Shown: one piece after another, positions 16,284-23,833 of the stretch
Layout of the letters: each line of letters starts with the position of its first letter
How positions within the stretch are numbered: position 1 is the first letter of the stretch
NCBI GenBank assembly: GCA_002350845.1
Contig: DEFL01000082.1
Coordinates: 18,883 to 42,755 of the forward strand
Direction of reading: 5' to 3'
From: Christensenella sp. UBA2853
Lineage (GTDB): Bacteria; Bacillota; Clostridia; Christensenellales; Aristaeellaceae
Length of the DNA stretch: 23,873 bases
Translations under genes and position numbers: made by a program
Notes under the pieces: model-generated
Told to the model about the DNA's origin: nothing
The model's input: only the letters and a program-made list of their open reading frames with translations
Database searches by the model: none

Positions 16284-18518
16284 TCACATCATGGTTGCCG
16301 GATTGTACTCAAAATAAATGTCCAGTCCGGGGATTTCTTCCCGGCTCATATCCGAAAGCGCAGCAGCGAACCGCTCCGTCTCCGGCCGCACGTGGAGCTT
16401 GAACAGCAGCTGATACCTCGACTTTCCTCTCAGCATCGCCATGGGCGGCTGCTCCATATGCATCAAAATACAGGCTTCCTGAAACGCAGGTTCCTCCTGC
16501 AGAAGCTGTTCACATCGGTGATACAGGACTTCCACATGCCGCCTGGCTGCGCCACCGTCTGCCGATTCCACCAGGAGCCTTGCCATCACCGTAAACGGCG
16601 GGTAAAGCGCAACGCGCCGGCGTTCCAGCTCTTCTTCGAAGAATCCCCTGTAATCCTGTCTTGCGGCTGCACGGATCACGGCGTCCTCGGGCTTATAGGT
16701 CTGAATGACCACCTGTCCCTTTTCACTGCCGCGTCCGGCTCTTCCTGCGACCTGCGTCAGCAGCTGGAATGTACGTTCCCTGGCCCGGTAGTCCGGCAGG
16801 TTCAGCGTCATATCGGCAGCAATCACGCCGACCACTGTCACAGCCGGAAAATCCAGGCCCTTGGCAATCATCTGCGTGCCGACCAGAACGTCTGCCTCAC
16901 CGGCCCTGAATGCCTCAAGGATCTTGGCATGACCGTCCTTTCCGGACGTCGTATCCATGTCCATCCTGAGTGTCCGGATGCCCGGAAACTGCTTCGTCAG
17001 TTCTGCCTCCACCTGCTGCGTGCCGGCTCCGAAATAACGGATTCTTTCACTGCCGCACTCCGGACATTTCGAAGGCGGCTCCTCCGTATGTCCGCAGTAA
17101 TGGCAGTGCAGCCGGGCTGTTCCACCCACATGGTATGTCAGCGCCACGTCACAGTTCGGGCACTTGACCACATGTCCGCAGCTTCTGCAGGAGACAAAGG
17201 AATGGTATCCCCGGTGATTCATCAGCAGCATGGCCTGCTGTTTTTTCCGGAGGCATTCGTTGAGTGCCGCAGTGAGCGGCCTTGAAAAGATCGAACGGTT
17301 GCCCTCGTTCAGTTCCCGGCGCATATCGACCACCGTCACCTCCGGCAGCGGTCTGCTGCCGACCCGTTCCGGCATATCCAGCAGCTGGTATTCCCCCTGC
17401 CTGGTCTTTTGAAACGAGATCACCGATGGCGTCGCACTCGCCAGAAGGAGCGTTGCGCCTTCACGCCTGCACCGGCTGGCTGCAACATCTCTCGCATCGT
17501 AACGCGGGTGACGGTCCGAGAGATAGGTTGCTTCATGTTCTTCATCAATCACAATCAGTCCAAGATCTTCCACCGGCGCAAAGACAGCCGATCTTGCACC
17601 GATGACGACCCGTGCATCTCCCCGGCGGATGCGTCTCCATTCATCAAACCGTTCCCCTGCCGACAGCCTTGAATGAAGGACAGCGGAACCTTCGCCGAAG
17701 CGTGCGCGGAACCAGTCCACCATCTGCGGTGTCAGGGCAATCTCCGGTACCAGAATGATCGCACCGCGCCCTGATTTGAGCACCTCGCGAACCATCCGGA
17801 TAAAGACTTCCGTCTTTCCGGACCCGGTCACCCCGTGAAGAAGAAACTTTCCTTCACCCCGTGCAAGACTTGGGAGCACTTCATGAAGGGTTTCCTTCTG
17901 AAGCTCCGTCAGTTCCGGTTCACAGGCGCGTTCTGCATGAATCGGTCCGCCCGGCTGCCTGAGAAACTCTTCCTCCGTCAGCGTAACCCATCCGTCAGCC
18001 ACCAGCCTGCGGATGTCCGGGAGCGGCGCATTCATTTCCTCCCGGATTTCTGCCACGGGATGCTTCTTTCCGTCCTGCAGAAAGGAGAGAATCATCTGAC
18101 GCCTTGCCGACCGTTTCTGCTGGGCCATGGCTTCTTCAAAGCGTTCCGGTCCCACATTCAGCCGGACAACCGGCTGCGTCCTGACGCGCACACGCCCTCC
18201 CCGCATTTCTGCCGGCATCATCAGACGAATGGTTTCAGCCAGCGGACAGTGATTCTCCTCAGCCATTTCCATTGCCAGTTCAACCAGGTTCGGAAGCACA
18301 GCGGGGTAGTCTTCGAGTGTAGACGTGATCGACTTCACTTTTTCAGGCGGGAGACCGGTCGTTTCTGCCAGACTCAGCACCACGCCTTCCTTCTGCTGAT
18401 AGCCAAACGGAACCGAGACCCGCTGTCCCGGCTGAACGCTGATCTGATCGGGAATACGATAGGTGAAAGTATGCGCTACGTTCTCATGAACGATATCCAC
18501 AATGACGTTTGCGAACAC
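16284..18518 (-). CDS. priA: Primosomal protein N' (replication restart helicase PriA)
   Basis: PriA recognises stalled forks and D-loops and reloads the replicative helicase. From the GTG at 18518 the protein is 744 residues, within the family range. It has an N-terminal 3'-DNA-binding domain, Walker A GVTGSGKT (229-236), DEEH (325-328), and eight zinc-binding cysteines in four CxxC pairs (444/447, 453/456, 472/475, 485/488). The helicase C-lobe includes QVAGRAGRG. The frame continues 6 codons to an ATG at 18536. However, GGAGGG stands just before the GTG, and the protein then begins like other PriA proteins (M-F-A-N-V-I-V-D). It is the first gene of the train. The coaBC and rpoZ genes often found upstream are absent. 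Confidence 0.95.
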   Translation of the reverse strand: MFANVIVDIVHENVAHTFTYRIPDQISVQPGQRVSVPFGYQQKEGVVLSLAETTGLPPEKVKSITSTLEDYPAVLPNLVELAMEMAEENHCPLAETIRLMMPAEMRGGRVRVRTQPVVRLNVGPERFEEAMAQQKRSARRQMILSFLQDGKKHPVAEIREEMNAPLPDIRRLVADGWVTLTEEEFLRQPGGPIHAERACEPELTELQKETLHEVLPSLARGEGKFLLHGVTGSGKTEVFIRMVREVLKSGRGAIILVPEIALTPQMVDWFRARFGEGSAVLHSRLSAGERFDEWRRIRRGDARVVIGARSAVFAPVEDLGLIVIDEEHEATYLSDRHPRYDARDVAASRCRREGATLLLASATPSVISFQKTRQGEYQLLDMPERVGSRPLPEVTVVDMRRELNEGNRSIFSRPLTAALNECLRKKQQAMLLMNHRGYHSFVSCRSCGHVVKCPNCDVALTYHVGGTARLHCHYCGHTEEPPSKCPECGSERIRYFGAGTQQVEAELTKQFPGIRTLRMDMDTTSGKDGHAKILEAFRAGEADVLVGTQMIAKGLDFPAVTVVGVIAADMTLNLPDYRARERTFQLLTQVAGRAGRGSEKGQVVIQTYKPEDAVIRAAARQDYRGFFEEELERRRVALYPPFTVMARLLVESADGGAARRHVEVLYHRCEQLLQEEPAFQEACILMHMEQPPMAMLRGKSRYQLLFKLHVRPETERFAAALSDMSREEIPGLDIYFEYNPATMM

Positions 18519-18557
18519 GCATTTCCCTCCCTTCATCCATACGTAACCCCATTTTGC

Positions 18558-18586
18558 ATTATACTGTTTAACCCGGCAGAATACAA
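18558..18586 (-). promoter_or_regulatory. Sigma-70/SigA-type promoter of the priA gene train
   Basis: On the minus strand, TTGTAT (18586-18581) is separated by exactly 17 bases from a perfect TATAAT (18563-18558). The predicted start near 18551 leaves a leader of about 33 bases before the GTG of priA. It lies between the terminator of the preceding CotH-type gene and priA, so it probably drives the long downstream set of genes. Confidence 0.75.
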
Positions 18587-18644
18587 GCGAACAGCAGGGT
18601 TTGAAGCAGGCGTTTTTTTACCTCTCCGGCATAAAAACAGGGGC

Positions 18645-18675
18645 AAAAAAAGCCCAGGTTGCATCCATGGGCTTT
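18645..18675 (-). terminator. Intrinsic terminator after the CotH-type gene
   Basis: Just after the stop of the CotH-type gene, the minus strand reads AAAGCCCA (18675-18668), an 11-base loop, then TGGGCTTT (18656-18649) running into a tract of seven T (18651-18645). The 8-base perfect stem followed by a U-tract is a textbook rho-independent terminator. It separates the NAGPA/CotH pair from the priA promoter. Confidence 0.85.
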
Positions 18676-18691
18676 CCGGCCGGAAACAGGT

Positions 18692-20407
18692 CTATTTCAG
18701 CCAAACGCTGTCGAGATATTCCACGCGTCTTGTGAAAAACGATTTCAGATAATCCGCTGACTGCTGATGGGTGGTGCCGGATTTTCTATAGTACCCGCTG
18801 ACCAGGCTTTCCGGCCATCTTGTAAAGTTCATCTGCGCAGAGGCATCGATTTCCTCCGCATAGCGGTCAAAGGGCCGAAGAGTATCCTCCGGACGGCTTT
18901 CCGTTTCCCCAAGAAGAATGCCAAGGGCCGGCCGGACACGCGTCCTGTAGATGTCAGAGAGCAGTGTTTTGAAATCATCATGCTGATAAAGCGCTCTGTA
19001 GAGATTTGTTTTTTTGCTGGAATAGACTGCAACATAATCCCGCGTCGGCGATGCGCCGTACACGAAATTCGTAGCATGCATATTGCCGCAGGAAAGATCA
19101 TAATCCCAGCACGGCCCCGCGTAGAGCCGGCTGTCCACTTTGTCTGAATCCTTGAAGAAAAACTGACTGGAAGCCATGGCATCATAATTCTTGCTGATCT
19201 CTTCCACCCACCATTTCAGCGCCCAGGATTCCATATCAATAAAATCTGCATAGTATTTTCCCGTGTCCGGGCTGCGACCGTCCCCCGCAAGCACAGCCTT
19301 GTGAAAATCACTGACCAGGGTGCCGATATACTTCACCTGGGCGCGGCTTGCGTAGGTCGGTTCCTTGACGGTTACCGAGAGTCCATTGGACGTACGGAAT
19401 CCATTGTCAATTTTGTCCGTGAATCGGTGTGTCTTTTCGATTTCCAGAATGTATCCGCCGGTAATGTCCTCCGGATCGACCGGGATCCTGTATCCCCTGA
19501 GCATCTGAAGGCCTTCAGTTTTCGTCTCCTTGAACTTTTTGACCGTGCTCACATCGACTGTATTGATCGTCTCCGTGGTTTCCTCAAGATCCGTAATCCG
19601 GATCCGGCTTCTGCCGATCTGTATTTTTTCGGTCATCAGGTACAGGCCGTTGTACTCCCCATTGAGATACAGATCCACCATCCGGCATTCCACTGCATAG
19701 GGCATCCCGATCTGATCGGCAAGCTGCAGGATGATTTCATTGCGCAGCAGGCTCAGGTCCAGCCAGTTGGCAATCAGAAGCCAGGTTTTATCCTTCCCCA
19801 TCCCGCTCAGGTCCGCCTTGGAAGCCAGTTTCACCTGATAGGGCTTTTTCGAGTAAGCATACGTGGAATTGCCTCTGCCCTTGAATGACTCGATCTTTCC
19901 GTCATAGGAGACCGTCCCGTCTGCCTCAAGGTACACAACCGTTCCCTGCGTGATCACGTTATGCTTATCCGAATTGGTGGTTCTCAGATCCCTTTTTCGC
20001 ACTTCGATATGCATGGACGGAATGGACGAGCCATGCAGGATGCTGAGTGTTCCCGGCTGTTTTAAACCTTTTGCGCTGTAGTAATTCTGTTTCAGTCCAA
20101 GACAGTTGGTCAGATCATTCAGCTGCCCGCTCACAATCTCCGTGTCTCCCACCCGGATCCTGTCCGGTCCGGTCATCTCAATGTACACACGGGAAAGATC
20201 CCAGCTGCCCGGAATGGACAGGGTATGCTTTTGATTGACATATCGACTGGAAACCGTCACCCGGGTGTCGCCAAACGTCATGCTGGCCCGAATGGAAAAC
20301 GATTCCGCACAGGCAGAAATGCATCCAAGCAGCATCACACCCGCAACAAGCAGGAGCAGCATCCATTTTCTGAGCCCGGCCTTTTTCCTTTCCCGCATCA
20401 CTGTCAT
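18692..20407 (-). CDS. Exported CotH-type protein kinase family protein
   Basis: CotH proteins are atypical kinases first known for phosphorylating Bacillus spore coat proteins. The N-terminus has a basic start and a hydrophobic stretch (about 14-32) ending SACA, so it is exported. LLGC at 26-29 leaves a lipoprotein anchor possible. CotH hallmarks are KGRGNSTY (176-183) with KKPYQVKL, NGLYLMTEKI (253-262), and WDYDLS (434-439), whose aspartates fit the metal-binding site. The 571-residue length is typical. The first ATG overlaps the upstream stop as ATGA. The ATG three codons later (20398) has better spacing from GGGGGA, so the start is uncertain by a few residues. The substrate is unknown, and a spore role is not shown by the sequence. 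Confidence 0.88.
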   Translation of the reverse strand: MTVMRERKKAGLRKWMLLLLVAGVMLLGCISACAESFSIRASMTFGDTRVTVSSRYVNQKHTLSIPGSWDLSRVYIEMTGPDRIRVGDTEIVSGQLNDLTNCLGLKQNYYSAKGLKQPGTLSILHGSSIPSMHIEVRKRDLRTTNSDKHNVITQGTVVYLEADGTVSYDGKIESFKGRGNSTYAYSKKPYQVKLASKADLSGMGKDKTWLLIANWLDLSLLRNEIILQLADQIGMPYAVECRMVDLYLNGEYNGLYLMTEKIQIGRSRIRITDLEETTETINTVDVSTVKKFKETKTEGLQMLRGYRIPVDPEDITGGYILEIEKTHRFTDKIDNGFRTSNGLSVTVKEPTYASRAQVKYIGTLVSDFHKAVLAGDGRSPDTGKYYADFIDMESWALKWWVEEISKNYDAMASSQFFFKDSDKVDSRLYAGPCWDYDLSCGNMHATNFVYGASPTRDYVAVYSSKKTNLYRALYQHDDFKTLLSDIYRTRVRPALGILLGETESRPEDTLRPFDRYAEEIDASAQMNFTRWPESLVSGYYRKSGTTHQQSADYLKSFFTRRVEYLDSVWLK

Positions 20408-21840
20408 TCCCCCACCAGAGACGATACACCAATCCCCAGAATCTCCGACATATTTCTCGGGGCTGATGTGCCATTGCCTGTTAAATTACCGATCCGATTG
20501 AGACGCTCTCCCATGAACAGCAGCGCAGAAGTATGCCCGCCATCCAGATTGAAAGCCTCTGTGCAGCCCCGCAGATACATCAGTTCTCTGAGATCATCCA
20601 GGCTGATCCCTCTGGATGATTGCATTCTTCCAACGACAACGACTGCGAGGTAATGATTGGGACCAATCTGTCCGATCGCCGTTCTCGGCTCCAGTTTTGA
20701 CCGGTACTTTGTCAGCAGAAGCCGGATCCGCCCGTCCTTGACCAGAATCGGCCCAAAGGCCAGCACATCCCGTGCCCCCGTTTCCAGTGCCTGAGCACCG
20801 TCCATTTCACCGGCACGATCCAGACGGAACATGCCCTCCTCATTGAGCATCAGCGTATCCAGAGGTGGAAGAGAGGTGCCGGTTGTCGACTGATGAAAGT
20901 CCCTGACAATCAGACCGTTCCGGACGATCAGTCCGACCAGCATTTTATAGCTGATTCTGTACGGATAATAATCCGCATTGATGCCCAGCACAAGATGATT
21001 GGCTCTGGCAATCTCCGCAGGCTGCACCGCTCTTCCGTTCACGCTGGAAACCATATGAAGAGCATCGGCTCCCGGTTTTCTTTGGATATCGGCTTCATAC
21101 CACGAAAGTCCCTTGATTTCATGCTTTGTAATCACGATGCGCAGCTGATCGGATACATAGGCCCAGACTCCGTTTTCCTCATCCTTCAGAACATATTCGC
21201 CTTCCAGGAGAAAACCTTCCGGGGCGACTTCCTGTAGTTCCGCCGGTTCCTTCGCTGCTTCACCGTATGTCTTCAGATAGACCTCTTTCCAGTCCGGATA
21301 AACCGGGGCCGTGACATCCCCTGTTTTTCCGTCCCGAATTTCCCGGACCTGCCAGATATACTCATCCTCTTTCTGCTTTTTCAGGCGGACATCCGGATTC
21401 CAGGCTGCCTGGGCGCAGTCCATGAGATAGTCCGTGAGAAACGAATGGATCACTGCACTTTCAGAATAATACACAATACAGTCCGTTTCCTGGCGCCGCA
21501 GTCTCGAAGCCATTCTGGCAACGCAGCTGTCGGTTTCCCATTTGTTCCGAAGTGTTTTTTCGGAAAGCGCCGATTCCCGGACAGACGGAAAATCCATAAA
21601 CGATACATCGTTCAACCCGGCTTCACTGAGAGAGGACACTGCCGTGCGCTTTGCCTTGTCCGCAGCTTTCTGCAGCACAATCACCGAGGCTTCCGCCGGC
21701 ATGTCACGGATTTCCGAAAGCCGGGATACGTCCTCCACACGTCCCAGAACAAGCAAGGCTTCCCCTGAAGCCGCTCCGGATATCGCGCAAAGAAGCAGTA
21801 TCATCACAGCAAGAGGAAAAATACGGCTGATCTCTTTCAT
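20404..21840 (-). CDS. Exported phosphodiester glycosidase (NAGPA) family protein
   Basis: The C-terminal half belongs to the NAGPA family, named for the enzyme that removes N-acetylglucosamine from GlcNAc-phosphodiesters. Hallmarks are LGINADYYPY in mid-protein, AFGPILVKDG, and NLDGG (431-435, followed by HTS rather than the usual GxS) with a terminal APRN. The frame is open to 22050, but that part runs through the IS right end. The ATG at 21840 has AAGGAG 10 bases upstream and gives a clear signal peptide (hydrophobic 7-22, cleavage near ASG). That yields 478 residues. Residues about 30-230 match nothing I know. It overlaps the CotH-type gene by ATGA, so the two are one transcription unit. 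Confidence 0.85.
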   Translation of the reverse strand: MKEISRIFPLAVMILLLCAISGAASGEALLVLGRVEDVSRLSEIRDMPAEASVIVLQKAADKAKRTAVSSLSEAGLNDVSFMDFPSVRESALSEKTLRNKWETDSCVARMASRLRRQETDCIVYYSESAVIHSFLTDYLMDCAQAAWNPDVRLKKQKEDEYIWQVREIRDGKTGDVTAPVYPDWKEVYLKTYGEAAKEPAELQEVAPEGFLLEGEYVLKDEENGVWAYVSDQLRIVITKHEIKGLSWYEADIQRKPGADALHMVSSVNGRAVQPAEIARANHLVLGINADYYPYRISYKMLVGLIVRNGLIVRDFHQSTTGTSLPPLDTLMLNEEGMFRLDRAGEMDGAQALETGARDVLAFGPILVKDGRIRLLLTKYRSKLEPRTAIGQIGPNHYLAVVVVGRMQSSRGISLDDLRELMYLRGCTEAFNLDGGHTSALLFMGERLNRIGNLTGNGTSAPRNMSEILGIGVSSLVGE

Positions 21841-21897
21841 GTCACAGTGGCTCCTTGGTCCACAGAATCCGACATTCTTTTGAATGCGCACAGGCCC

Positions 21898-21914
21898 GCA
21901 GGCTTTTTGCCTGC
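21898..21914. repeat. Perfect inverted repeat in the leader of the NAGPA-family gene
   Basis: GCAGGC and GCCTGC form a 6-base perfect stem around a 5-base A or T loop. On the minus strand it would be a hairpin about 58 bases before the NAGPA-family start codon. No T-tract follows on either strand, so it is not a canonical terminator. It may be a small leader structure or a chance palindrome. Confidence 0.5.
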
Positions 21915-21916
21915 CG

Positions 21917-22060
21917 GTCATATCGTATGCATCATAGTGAAGCCTCACACGACTGAAGTCGCATGCTTCCAGGGATTTTAGTCCCCGGACTGCCTTTCTA
22001 CCATACAGCCAGAACTCAGCAACGACGGTGCTATACCGCCAATGCCGCATTCAGGCTAAT
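21917..22060 (-). ncRNA. Putative TnpB guide RNA (omega RNA / reRNA) overlapping the tnpB 3' end and element right end
   Basis: In characterised IS200/IS605 elements, the RNA that guides TnpB is made from the end of tnpB through the right end and into the flanking DNA, which supplies the guide. Here the minus strand after the tnpB stop folds into two hairpins. One is CCGGGGA-CTAAAA-TCCCTGG (21988-21969). The other is a stem with CGAC-TTCA-GTCG at its tip, closed by GAAG/CTTC (21969-21939). The guide would start near 21936 (TATGATGCATACGATATG). Boundaries are approximate, and the RNA is inferred from position and folding, not from a match. Confidence 0.45.
21939..21969 (-). repeat. Right-end imperfect palindrome of the IS element
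   Basis: Minus-strand sequence CATGCGAC-TTCA-GTCGTGTG forms an 8-base stem (two G-U/G-T wobbles), closed outside by GAAG and CTTC with a 3-base bulge. Imperfect hairpins just inside the ends are what TnpA binds in IS200/IS605 elements. The same sequence probably also forms part of the guide-RNA scaffold. Confidence 0.6.
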
Positions 22061-23350
22061 TAACGTAGACAAGGTGCAGGTGCTTCTCTTGGAGCACTCC
22101 GGAACTTTTGCCGAAATGTCCAACCCTGTCGTCACCGGTAGGGTTTTTATGATTTCCCTGATAAAATACCTTGCGCCAATGTTATAGGACGCGTTCAGGT
22201 CACAATTGTAGACTTTCCCCGTAGCAAACCGACAGATACTATAATTGTGCTTCACACCACGCTCGACTTTTCCTGTGCCGTCATATGCCAGGCAGGAAGT
22301 GTTCCATGCATTGACATGGAATACACGGATCCCCATACGGTGTACCTTACATGCCACCATACCCTGTACATCCCGACTTTTCCACAGATGAAGCCGCTGC
22401 CGTCTGCCAGTGCCTCTCTTTCGGCCGCTCAGTTCCAGTTTCTCGAATACCACTGCGTCCACTTGGAATTCTTCCGCAACCCCCGAGATGAATCTCGCTG
22501 TCTCTACTGAGATCATACGATTCACATTATTGATGCGGCTCCAGAGCGTCGGGATATGCCGGTGGCCCTGCCTGTACGCCTTTTTGACCTTATTCAGCAG
22601 GTGGTTCAGACAGTCTTCCTGTACGGGCAGCCGGAGCATCCTTCTGCCGACAATAGTGCCGTCTGACTTCATCACTGAACAGGCGCAGGCGTTGTGAATC
22701 CCAAGGTCAACCGAAAGGATTTTCTGTTCCTGTATGTCCACAGTCCGAACAGTTGCCTCTTCCTCAAAGGGAAACATCAGCTCCCAATTTCTGCCCTTCT
22801 TTACAATCGTCGGGCTGAGCTTACGCCGATCACTGCAGTGCCGGTGAATATAATCCGCGTCCGACTTACGGAAGGTCACTTCCATCCAGTCCCAGGTGTT
22901 CCGGATCCATACCTTGATCCGGGCGGAATAATCCCCGGTCTGCTCAAACACGTTCCCTTCATACAGGACAGGATACGTATATCCGGCCTGCGGGACGCCC
23001 GGTGCTTTTCCCACAGGGTTCTCATTCCAGGTCTTCAGTCGACTCCTGTAAGAATCCACCGCGCCAATGGCCTCCGATATTGCTGCCCTCCGGATATACG
23101 ATGGCAGCTTATAGAACAGGACATCGAACTGATCATACTGAACCTTCGTTCGATTCTTCGTGTGATGGATAAGCCCTTCCACGAAAGACTGTTTTCGCAC
23201 GAGAGCAGGTATGACGGAAACAGAACTCCATTGTTCATCGCACACTTTGATCAGGAAGGTAACAGCCTGCCGGTATATACGTATCATATCCTGCACAGGC
23301 TTCATGGAAACCGCATGAATCCGAACACCATAGGCAGTGATCTGTTTCAT
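22031..23350 (-). CDS. tnpB: TnpB-type RNA-guided endonuclease of an IS200/IS605 element
   Basis: TnpB proteins are RNA-guided DNA nucleases, ancestors of Cas12, that cut DNA next to a short TAM and help the element persist. The 439-residue protein carries the RuvC triad in expected contexts: Asp215 in SVDLGIHNA, Glu303 in VVFEKLE, and Asp384 in NCDLNASYNIGAR. The usual CxxC...CxxC zinc ribbon between the last two motifs is degenerate: only Cys353, Cys373 and Cys383 are seen, without CxxC pairs. This recalls a divergent Clostridia branch of TnpB. AAGGAG lies 7 bases before the ATG, 17 bases after the ancestral tnpA stop. The frame is intact, so the protein could be active. Confidence 0.9.
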   Translation of the reverse strand: MKQITAYGVRIHAVSMKPVQDMIRIYRQAVTFLIKVCDEQWSSVSVIPALVRKQSFVEGLIHHTKNRTKVQYDQFDVLFYKLPSYIRRAAISEAIGAVDSYRSRLKTWNENPVGKAPGVPQAGYTYPVLYEGNVFEQTGDYSARIKVWIRNTWDWMEVTFRKSDADYIHRHCSDRRKLSPTIVKKGRNWELMFPFEEEATVRTVDIQEQKILSVDLGIHNACACSVMKSDGTIVGRRMLRLPVQEDCLNHLLNKVKKAYRQGHRHIPTLWSRINNVNRMISVETARFISGVAEEFQVDAVVFEKLELSGRKRGTGRRQRLHLWKSRDVQGMVACKVHRMGIRVFHVNAWNTSCLAYDGTGKVERGVKHNYSICRFATGKVYNCDLNASYNIGARYFIREIIKTLPVTTGLDISAKVPECSKRSTCTLSTLISLNAALAV

Positions 23351-23367
23351 CCAGCAGCTCCTTCCTC

Positions 23368-23798
23368 TTACTCGAGTGTCTTTTGCTCTTTGATGTACCT
23401 TTCAATCTGCTCCCTGGATCGTTCACTGACCGTGGCCACGAAGTAGCTTGGGTTCCACATATGTCCGCCCCATAACTGCCCCTCAGCTCCGGGTGATTGA
23501 GAAACAGCCATCTCGCTGTGTTTCCCTTGAACACCTTGATTGCGTCAGATGGCCTGAACTGTGGCTTACAGTCCAGAAGCAAATGAATATGATCTGGCAT
23601 GACTTCCATTGCCAGGATCTTTGCCTGCAGGTTTTCCGCCGTGATCCACAGATGTGCCTTTACTTCCTCGTCCAGTCCAGAAGCCAGGATTCGCTTCCGA
23701 TATTTCGTACACCATACGATATGGTACTGGAGAGAATACACATATCCACGACCATGCGTAACATCTTTAGGAATAGTAAAACAAGTCTCTTTATCCAT
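23368..23798 (-). pseudogene. tnpA: Frameshifted IS200-type Y1 transposase TnpA
   Basis: The first 106 codons encode the N-terminal part of TnpA: YHIVWCTKYRK (25-35) and the HUH motif DHIHLLLD (69-76, His70 and His72). After HPELR, at the G-run read from 23482-23479, the frame shifts. The continuation GQLWGGHMWNPSYFVATVSE, ending in RYIKEQKTLE and TAA at 23370-23368, lies in another frame and needs one extra base. The catalytic tyrosine (YIxxQ motif) is in that second part. The unshifted frame reads on as unrelated residues to 23235 inside tnpB, with no tyrosine motif. The intact product would be about 143 residues, normal for the family. A sequencing error or -1 ribosomal slippage could restore it. 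Confidence 0.85.
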
Positions 23799-23804
23799 AT
23801 TTAG

Positions 23805-23833
23805 TTTATACCATATAAATTCAAACCCTGCAA
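23805..23833 (-). promoter_or_regulatory. Candidate promoter of the IS element
   Basis: On the minus strand, TTGCAG (23833-23828) is followed after 17 bases by TATAAA (23810-23805), preceded by TG one base upstream as in extended -10 promoters. It is only 6 bases from the annotated tnpA ATG, so transcripts might be nearly leaderless, or translation may start at a later codon such as the GTG at residue 20. Confidence 0.4.

Noticed and set aside
16026..17285. Plus-strand open frame of 419 codons
   Set aside because: Antisense to def and priA. The translated sequence has no motif and no plausible start context.
21898..21914. Palindrome as a terminator for tnpB
   Set aside because: The stem is perfect but no U-tract follows on the minus strand (next bases GGGCCTGTG), so it does not qualify as an intrinsic terminator.
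21841..22050. N-terminal extension of the NAGPA-family frame to an ATG at 22050
   Set aside because: It would run through the IS right end and overlap tnpB. The extra 70 residues are not protein-like, whereas the ATG at 21840 has a ribosome site and begins a signal peptide.
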